The notes under the pieces are model-generated. The model did not search any database, was not told the origin of the DNA, and was given only the letters and a program-made list of their open reading frames with translations. A stretch of 64,000 bases of DNA, from positions 1-64,000 of the forward strand of contig JAGTXK010000110.1 of NCBI GenBank assembly GCA_019096195.1. Direction: 5' to 3'. This stretch comes from Boletus sp. NGJ (Eukaryota; Basidiomycota; Agaricomycetes; Boletales; Boletaceae). Positions 57,839 through 64,000 of this stretch are shown here, piece by piece. The position numbers and the translations under genes were made by a program. Numbering within the stretch: the stretch's first letter is position 1; the number at the start of each line of letters is the position of its first letter.

Positions 57839-60800
57839 ATGGGCGCTGGAATTGGTCTAACGAACGTCAAGATCCCAGCTTATGCTCATCTCATCGACAA
57901 CTCCAAACCGTGGTGGAAGAATACGAGCGAGTGACCAGATCATTCTGTAATTTTTTTTCTTGGGATGCTTATCAGCTTCACAGGAATTTTATTGCTGAAT
58001 TTCTGGATATGCATCCTGTTTGTTATTTGACTACCTGTGTAGAAGCAGCAGTTATTCATGCAAACTTAGCTTGATCACTTCTTCGACCAACGGCTTCGAT
58101 GGTACGTCGTCGTGCGTACATAAATGGTAATTATGAGATAACATATCATTGGAACAGGGAGTATGATGAGTCCGTACACGTTTCTTGCATTCAAATTGAG
58201 AAGCAGTTAATGCAAGATTCGATCAGATGGCCTGCAGTCCTTGACGCAATGGGAAACTGCTTTCAATTACCCGTCTGGTTCGAAAGTAAGCTGTTCTCTG
58301 TTTGTTGGCGAGTTCGGTCTGATAAGGAAATTACGAAGTTGGGACTCCTCGGCGCCATTCAAGTGAGCAAGATAAACACTTTTTGTTGTCTTTGTCCAAC
58401 ACAGGTCCTAGAATATTGGATCGCTCGCGGCGTATCCGTTCTCTCCGTACATGACTGACGGCCTCGGGCGACGGTTCTCCGTGTTGTTTGGTGCAGCAGT
58501 GATGATAGGTGCTACGGTTCTCCAAACTGCCAGCCAGTCGGTTCAGATGTTTATTGGTGCGAGGTAGAGATCACGTATGCTATTCTTGTCTAGTGCAATC
58601 TCACTTTGCGGCGCAGATTCATGATTGGGTTTGGCTTGACGTTCGCTGCGAGCGCTGCCCCCCTGCTCGTCACAGAGCTTGCCTACCCTTCTCACCGTGG
58701 TGTTTTGACCTCGACGTATAACAGTCTCTGGTTTGTAAATTTTCTGATACGTGCGTGAACCTGTGGCTTCATGACCTCGAACTAGGATGCTTGGAAGTAT
58801 CATGTAAGATATCTAAAGTCTAACTCATTATCTATCTTCACTCCGTCTCGTGAAACGACAGTGCTGCGTGGACGGTAAGCCGCCGTTAGAATGATGAATA
58901 CTAGACTGATCTCTAGTTCTTCAGACCTACGGAACGTTCAACGTACCTAACAGTTGGGCATGGAGGATCCCGTCTGCTCTCCAAGGTCTGCCTTCCGTCA
59001 TACAAATTTGCCTCGTTTGGTTCGTGCCAGAATCACCTCGTTGGCTCGTGAGCAAGGGTCGGTGAGGAACGCAGGTGTTTTGAGGTTTCGTTCACTCGTA
59101 TTCACCACCTCCCTCGCAGCGAAGCAGAAGCACTCAGGATCTTGGCATACTACCACGCGAATGGTAACGAGTTGAGTCGTTTTCTTGCTCCATGCTAGCT
59201 GCTCGTGGAGGTTGATTGTTTCTGTGTCGTCAGCCAAGATCCCCTGGTCGAATACGAGTTCGAGGAAATTACAGAAGCCATCAAGTTTGATCGTGAAGTA
59301 TCCGCTAACGTTGGATGGACCAGCTTGTTCAAGAAAGTGGGAAACAGAAGGCGGATGCGCATTATCACCGCGCTTGCTTTCTTCTCTCAGTGGTCTGGGA
59401 ACGGCTTGGTGTGAGTTACATTCACATTCTTCCGCTGTAAAGCCCGAGTACTAATTCTCCTACTCAGTTCATATTGTACGTATTCAGCACTCCGTGAAGC
59501 ACTTGACCACGGAAATAACGATTTTACCCCAGACTTGAACAAGGTGTTCGACGCCATCGGGAGTAAGTAAGATGTCTTTCACAATTAGTACACGATTAAC
59601 GTTTCTCAGTTACATCTCCTACTACGCAGCTTCTCGTTGTAAGTATATCACACTCACCAATGCTTTCATTTCATGCTGCTGGCACCACAGAACGGTATCC
59701 TCGGTATTTGGAGTTTGATATGTGCTCTCACTGGAAGTGCCCTGTGTGACAAGGTTGGACGGCGCCCCCTGTTCCTAACAGCTATATCCGGTATGTAGAG
59801 TGCGTCGGCAGGTCGTGATGGTCTTGTCGCTGATTCTCTTGACTGTAGGAATGCTCCTCTTTTGGGCTCTGCAAACTGTCTGCTTTGCCGTAGACTCTAT
59901 TTATCACGATATAAATGCCGGTTACGCAGTCATTGTTATGATTTGTGCGTTTATCATCTATCCGTTTCTTACCTGCTAACCTTCTGGACATGATGTAGTC
60001 TTGTATTCGACTTTTTGTGAGCACTTTTGAAATAAATGACTGAGGTGACTCACTCTGACAACTCGCAGATACCGTGCGTGATTGACAGGCCCTTGGATTG
60101 ACTGAATCGATGCTGACGTCCTCACCACAGATTGCATTTAGCCCGCTTATTGTCTCGTATGTTTCCATTCGGATCGTTTAGGATTAAGCCCATTGCTCTC
60201 CCAGATACACTATTGAGATCTTACCGTTCCCACTGCGGGCCAAGGGGTTCACATGGTTCAATTTCACCATTTCTCTATCCCTTATTTTCAACCAGTGAGT
60301 CCCATAACTTGGCAACCTCTGATAGGAGCAGCTTACAAACTCAAACAGATATGTTAACCCTGTTGCTCTAGGCGCGTGAGTTCCGCCTAGATCTTGACTT
60401 CATAATCAGAAATGACGTTCATGCTTCGACTTGCAGGCTAGGCTGGAAGTACTACGTATGACTTTTGTCGTGGGCAGTGAAGTTCTCTGACATCTTGCCC
60501 AGCTTGTGTACGTCTTCTGGATTTGCTTCGAAGCCGTTTTCCTGTGGTTCTATGTCGTTGAAACAAGAAATGTGAGTTGATTATCCAAAGCTAAGCCAGT
60601 GTGGTGCTCACTACAAGACCCTTAGCGAACCCTCGAAGAAACCGCTGCGTATGTCTATCCCCCTTCCTTCAAAGTGAGACCATCCCTGATTGGCTGGCAC
60701 GCTCGGTGAAACAGGCTGTTCGATGGCGATGATGCTATGGACCAGATTACCGAGAAAGCGGCCGCCACCGCTGGTCTTCCTGTAGGGGACCGCACTGTCA

Positions 60801-60865
60801 GTATTGACGAGTCAGAGCAGAAGGTTGACGTGAGAGAGGCGAACGAGACGTGCGCCGACGCGTAA
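57839..60865 (+). CDS. MFS sugar porter 2, paralogue of porter 1
   Basis: Same architecture and largely the same intron positions as the gene at 52,671. Start MGAGIGLTNVKIPAYAHLID, then PWWKNT. Landmarks: LITSSTNGFDG, LQSLTQWETAFNYPSGSK, LGLLGAIQ, PYMTDGLGRRFSVLFGAA, QTASQSVQMFIGAR, FMIGFGLTFAASAAPLL, AAWTTYGTFNVPNSWAWR, PESPRWLVSKG (near 59,035), DPLVEYEFEEITEAIKFDRE, RMRIITALAFFSQWSGNGLV, LNKVFDAIG, CDKVGRRPLFLTA, LLFWALQTVCFAVD, AFSPLIVS, YTIEILPFPLRAKGFTWFNF, NQYVNPVALGA, LGWKYY, LVYVFWICFEAVFLWFYVVE, RTLEETAALFDGDDAMDQIT. The C-terminal tail differs and is longer than that of porter 1, ending NETCADA with stop at 60,863-60,865. All junctions I followed keep frame. Probably a tandem duplicate with retained function; substrate unknown. 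Confidence 0.88.
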
Positions 60866-61897
60866 CGGGCACGGCTGTGTTCACCGTTCGTCGACGTCCA
60901 CGTATCCTTTCGGTAACGTTGAATATACTACATCATGCTTATTTGCACTGGCTGTACTGTATATGATGTGTCTGGACCACTAGAGACTCGTCCCAATACG
61001 TCGTCTTGACTACCGTACTATCACACGTACCTGAGTAAGGTGGGTTCGAGAAATTCCCATCGACAATCAGTCATACACTGTGGGCAGATCCGGGTCTTAC
61101 CGGAGGCAGCCCGTTCGGTTGTGCCTGGCACATCAGGGTCTCGTCTGCGGTGACCGTCGCGAATTATGTTCCCTCACAGCGCTTCAGCGTTGGGAGGACC
61201 GAGAATTAACCGAGTGTATAGCCACGAACACAAGTCGACAGCGGAGCGATCGAGTCCGAGGACGTGATGCGCCACCACCGACAGCCCAAAGACACCGATC
61301 TGCACAAACTACAATACTTGGAAAAGAAATGTATTGCGATCGATCATCGCGGGCTGTCAGTTCCAGATTTGATTCCATTTTTTTTTTGTCTGTTTCACCT
61401 TTAATTTGGCGTGCCGGACGTGACTGCACGACTTTTTGGCTGTCGCGAAAAAAAAAAAAACCTAAAGTTCGGTTGCGGTCAGTCTGTCACAGGGCACACG
61501 CAAACGCATGGGTGCCGAAAAGGAGAACAGATGTGTGCCTACCAAATCGATAATGAAATCTCATAGAGTACTCGTATGGCGTGTACCCGGTTGACAATTA
61601 AATTCCCAGTCTTATCGGATCAAGAGGGTAAATGGAAATGACCGCGTTGTCATTGTGTTTCAGCTGTTTACTTGGGAGGGATTCATAGGTACAACATTGC
61701 CGATGTCGCTCAGGTACGTACCATTAGTACAGCCAAGGGAGTCTTGGTACGATGTTGTTCGTTACCGGGGTGGAAGGGCGGGGAACGATTTTGAGGATAT
61801 AAGACTGGTTGATCTGATGGTCGACAGTGTTACTAACAAGCTTGATCTGGCTGGTGGCGGCAGCAGTCTTGGGTCAGAAATAGATGATCCTCCCCTT
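60866..61897. other. intergenic, porter 2 downstream to membrane protein upstream
   Basis: About 1 kb. It contains a T10 run near 61,379 and an A13 run near 61,448. The 157-codon open frame at 61,080-61,553 is Arg-rich without motifs and spans these runs; I do not accept it as a gene. Confidence 0.5.
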
Positions 61898-63227
61898 ATG
61901 AGTTTCTCCCCTCCCCGCATCCTATTTCGCTCTTCAACGTACCGCCAGGGTCTCCCCTCCCCTTCCCGGACTCCTTGCTTCGCGTTCCTCCACGGGTGCG
62001 ATGGTGGCCACGCCCATAAAACTTCCGGTAAGTCGTCGTGTTTGTCTTGTGCCGATATGTCTGCTCATAATATCTCAGCGGGTTTCCGTATGTGTTTCCC
62101 AGGTGTTCTCAATCCATTGAGTTTGAATTCTCTCCAGGCTCGTGATGATGGCACTGAACAGGGCGGCTGGGGACCCCTTCAAATTGCTACGCCCGTCATC
62201 GTGGGTGGTGCCCTGCTTCTTGTCTTTGTAGCGTATATCATCTGGCAACGAAACCCACACAAGCGCTCCTACGACTATCACCCAGTACGATCCGACTGGG
62301 TCAACAAGATAGAGCGCATGTTCGTCCCTCGACGTATGCGGCTGCGAGTCCTCCACTCCAGCGCCCCCATGACGCTGGACGATTCCATGCACACGGCTTC
62401 GCTTAGGTTCGACTTTCGCAGGGCACCGTATCGCTCTGGCTCGTCTGATTCACAGACGCCGCTGACGACGACGAACTATACCTTTGACTACCCTCCAAAC
62501 AAAATACCCTCAGATTCGCCTCCGTCAATTGCCAAGCGTCGAGTGCGCTGGTGGCGGTTTTTCGGGTCACGACCGAAGGAGGTCAAGTCTCAAGAACCTG
62601 GCTCGCGGTGGCGCGTAGACGGTCCTGACGGGAGTAGCTCCGGACATGGTAACAGTAGTCACGGGCATGAAGAATACCACACCCGCTACACTGGGGTTTT
62701 GGAAGCCGTACAGGAAGATCGGGGGGAAGTCGGAGATGTTATTCCGATAGGGGAAAATCTTGCCAGCGTTGCGTCGACCCCCATGACGTCCCACTTTCCT
62801 GAGCAAGCGCGAGTCGTTCAAGGAATGTCGACTGTACCAGAGCTTCCTGGCTCCTCTGCGAGTGGTTCTGGCACACCTCTTCCGGCGGCGAGTGCTCTAC
62901 AAAGTAGAGTAGGGACACCCGTAAGTCCCTTTCTCGTTTTACGTGAACGTGTGGAGTTATCAGACGGTGACGCTTGACCGACAGCAATCCTCGGCTACCC
63001 GCGGCCTACCACCGACTTACGACGTCTCGCAAAGCCAGACACGATACGCGTTCACAGAGGAGGACATTGTCCGCTTGATACACTCCGAGACACCGTGCAT
63101 GGTCATCCCACCCCCAGTGCGCACAGCAGGGTACACATCACTTCCCGTGTTCCACGGGCGGCAGTTCTCAAGTGATAGTTTCTTGGCCGCCCAACCACCG
63201 CTGGTCCCCGCCGCATCCATTTATTAA
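61898..63227 (+). CDS. single-pass membrane protein of unknown function with PPxY tail
   Basis: Predicted exons 61,898-62,027, 62,103-62,920 and 62,985-63,227 (1,191 nt, 396 codons plus stop), introns 75 and 64 bp with donors GTAAGT and acceptors TTCCCAG and GACAG. A single membrane segment, IVGGALLLVFVAYIIW, lies near residues 70-90, preceded by LQARDDGTEQGGWGPLQIAT and followed by basic residues, so the long C-terminal part is probably cytoplasmic. That part is Ser/Pro/His-rich with basic patches (KRRVRWWRFFGSR) and ends in a region with PPTYDV (a PPxY motif) and EEDIVRLIHSE. I do not recognise the family, though this layout (short lumenal N terminus, RDD motif, one helix, long disordered tail) is common in mushrooms. 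The start is uncertain: an upstream Met at 61,655 is in frame, and the 5' part is pyrimidine-rich. Confidence 0.65.
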
Positions 63228-64000
63228 CGTTAACCAGACCACATGCACCCGACCCACAAGTACTCGTTAAATCCTTTTCCGTGGACGATATCTCGCATAT
63301 AGATTCGTATGGTCGCATTGCACGGTAATTTACCCTCCCTCCCCCCCTTTCTCCCGCTGTTCCTGTCGCATTCTATCGTCTCGAGTCGTGTTCTTTTATA
63401 GTATATAGTGTATTTGTTTACGTTCGTTATTTTTCTTGTGGTCGTCGGGTGTACTTGCTACTTCGATGCTTTATCTTATTGCAGAATCGCTCACTTATCA
63501 ATGATCGAGACGGCCCACAATGCGCCTTTGTGGGTGCCCGAAAGCATGAACATCGAATATTCATTGCGATATAAGATGACAAGAGTCAGTCGAGGCGGCG
63601 AAGAACGTTCCTATCATGTCTCGCTAAATGCCATATGAAAGTGCCGATGCGCGGGCCCGGTCCACAAGGTCCACAATGCTTCTCCGCCATTTGAATAAAT
63701 GGCCGGAACATGAGCAGATGACCAAGTGAACCATGCGTTGGCATGCGGTCCGGTCGACTTACAAGTCCCCCCTGCAACCACGGGAGGAGCAGGGTGGTCT
63801 CAGAGTGGAGGGCAAGCCCGATATAGGACTTTATTGAAACAGCTTTTCTTGGATGGGTAGCTTACGGCGAGGGAATGAAAGCACTTGGAGCTCCATCGAG
63901 GCGTATCATTCTGATCAATAAGTTGGATGCATCCAATGCGTCGAACATCTGGCATGGGCACTCCGCTCCACTGTGAACGCATCCCGAATCCTATCTCCGT
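63228..64000. other. intergenic / unassigned right end
   Basis: About 770 bp. T-rich near 63,390-63,440, consistent with a 3' UTR or terminator of the membrane protein gene. Minus-strand frames at 63,586-63,777 and 63,800-63,982 are short and without motifs; they could belong to a gene beyond the window but I cannot support one. Confidence 0.45.

Noticed and set aside
61080-61553. 157-codon plus-strand ORF
   Set aside because: Runs through homopolymer A and T tracts, Arg-rich, no motif, no splice context.
1-64000. tRNA, rRNA or CRISPR features
   Set aside because: A by-eye scan for T-arm-like GGTTCRA motifs with pairing acceptor stems, rRNA motifs and regularly spaced repeats found nothing supportable; a covariance-model search was not possible.

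Overview
The window looks like nuclear DNA of a basidiomycete fungus, most likely an Agaricomycete. The host genes carry very many short GT-AG introns (47-62 bp wherever I could fix both ends). They are typical mushroom families: a secreted glutamic (eqolisin) protease, a multigene-type cytochrome P450, a cytosolic aminopeptidase P with a disordered leader, and intron-dense MFS sugar porters. The mobile elements are those of mushroom genomes: chromodomain Ty3/Gypsy elements, Ty1/Copia, and a KDZ (Kyakuja-Dileera-Zisupton) DNA transposon with a CxC1-type cysteine cluster and a Ulp1-like tail. The species cannot be named from this sequence.

Bases 1-41,401 are a nested transposon island. From the left: the 3' part of an old Copia element with its 3' LTR (to 4,250); a large KDZ DNA transposon inferred to run from about 4,802 to 34,103; and, 48 bp outside its right end, Gypsy element C (34,152-41,401, TSD GGTGG). 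Two more Gypsy elements interrupt the KDZ element: A (12,396-19,756, TSD CCTCA) and B (19,936-28,259). A solo LTR of the B family (13,949-14,946, TSD ACCAC) sits inside A. With A and B removed, the KDZ element is roughly 13.5 kb. Its two arms are inverted copies of one layout: a short terminal repeat, a CATAGT-type array, a hexamer array and a subterminal hairpin. Inside lie a decayed KDZ transposase-Ulp1 gene (minus, 33.4-29.2 kb), a minus-strand gene with a viroplasmin/RNase H1 N-terminal-like fold (12.2-11.3 kb), a multi-exon minus-strand orphan gene (10.8-7.1 kb), a broken plus-strand orphan gene (5.6-7.0 kb) and a plus-strand fragment (28.5-28.7 kb). This multi-gene KDZ element is the most interesting content of the window.

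Bases 41,520-64,000 are ordinary gene space with no recognisable transposon. In order: eqolisin-type protease (minus, 3 exons, intact); cytochrome P450 (minus, pseudogene); aminopeptidase P (minus, 13 exons, intact, all five metal ligands); two same-strand paralogous MFS sugar porters (plus, more than 20 introns each, both readable throughout); and a single-pass membrane protein of unknown function (plus, 3 exons). The secreted protease, peptidase and sugar porters fit a nutrient-acquisition neighbourhood, but nothing shows that they are co-regulated. All coordinates and splice sites were read by eye. No alignment or database search was run, and family names rest on motifs and memory.
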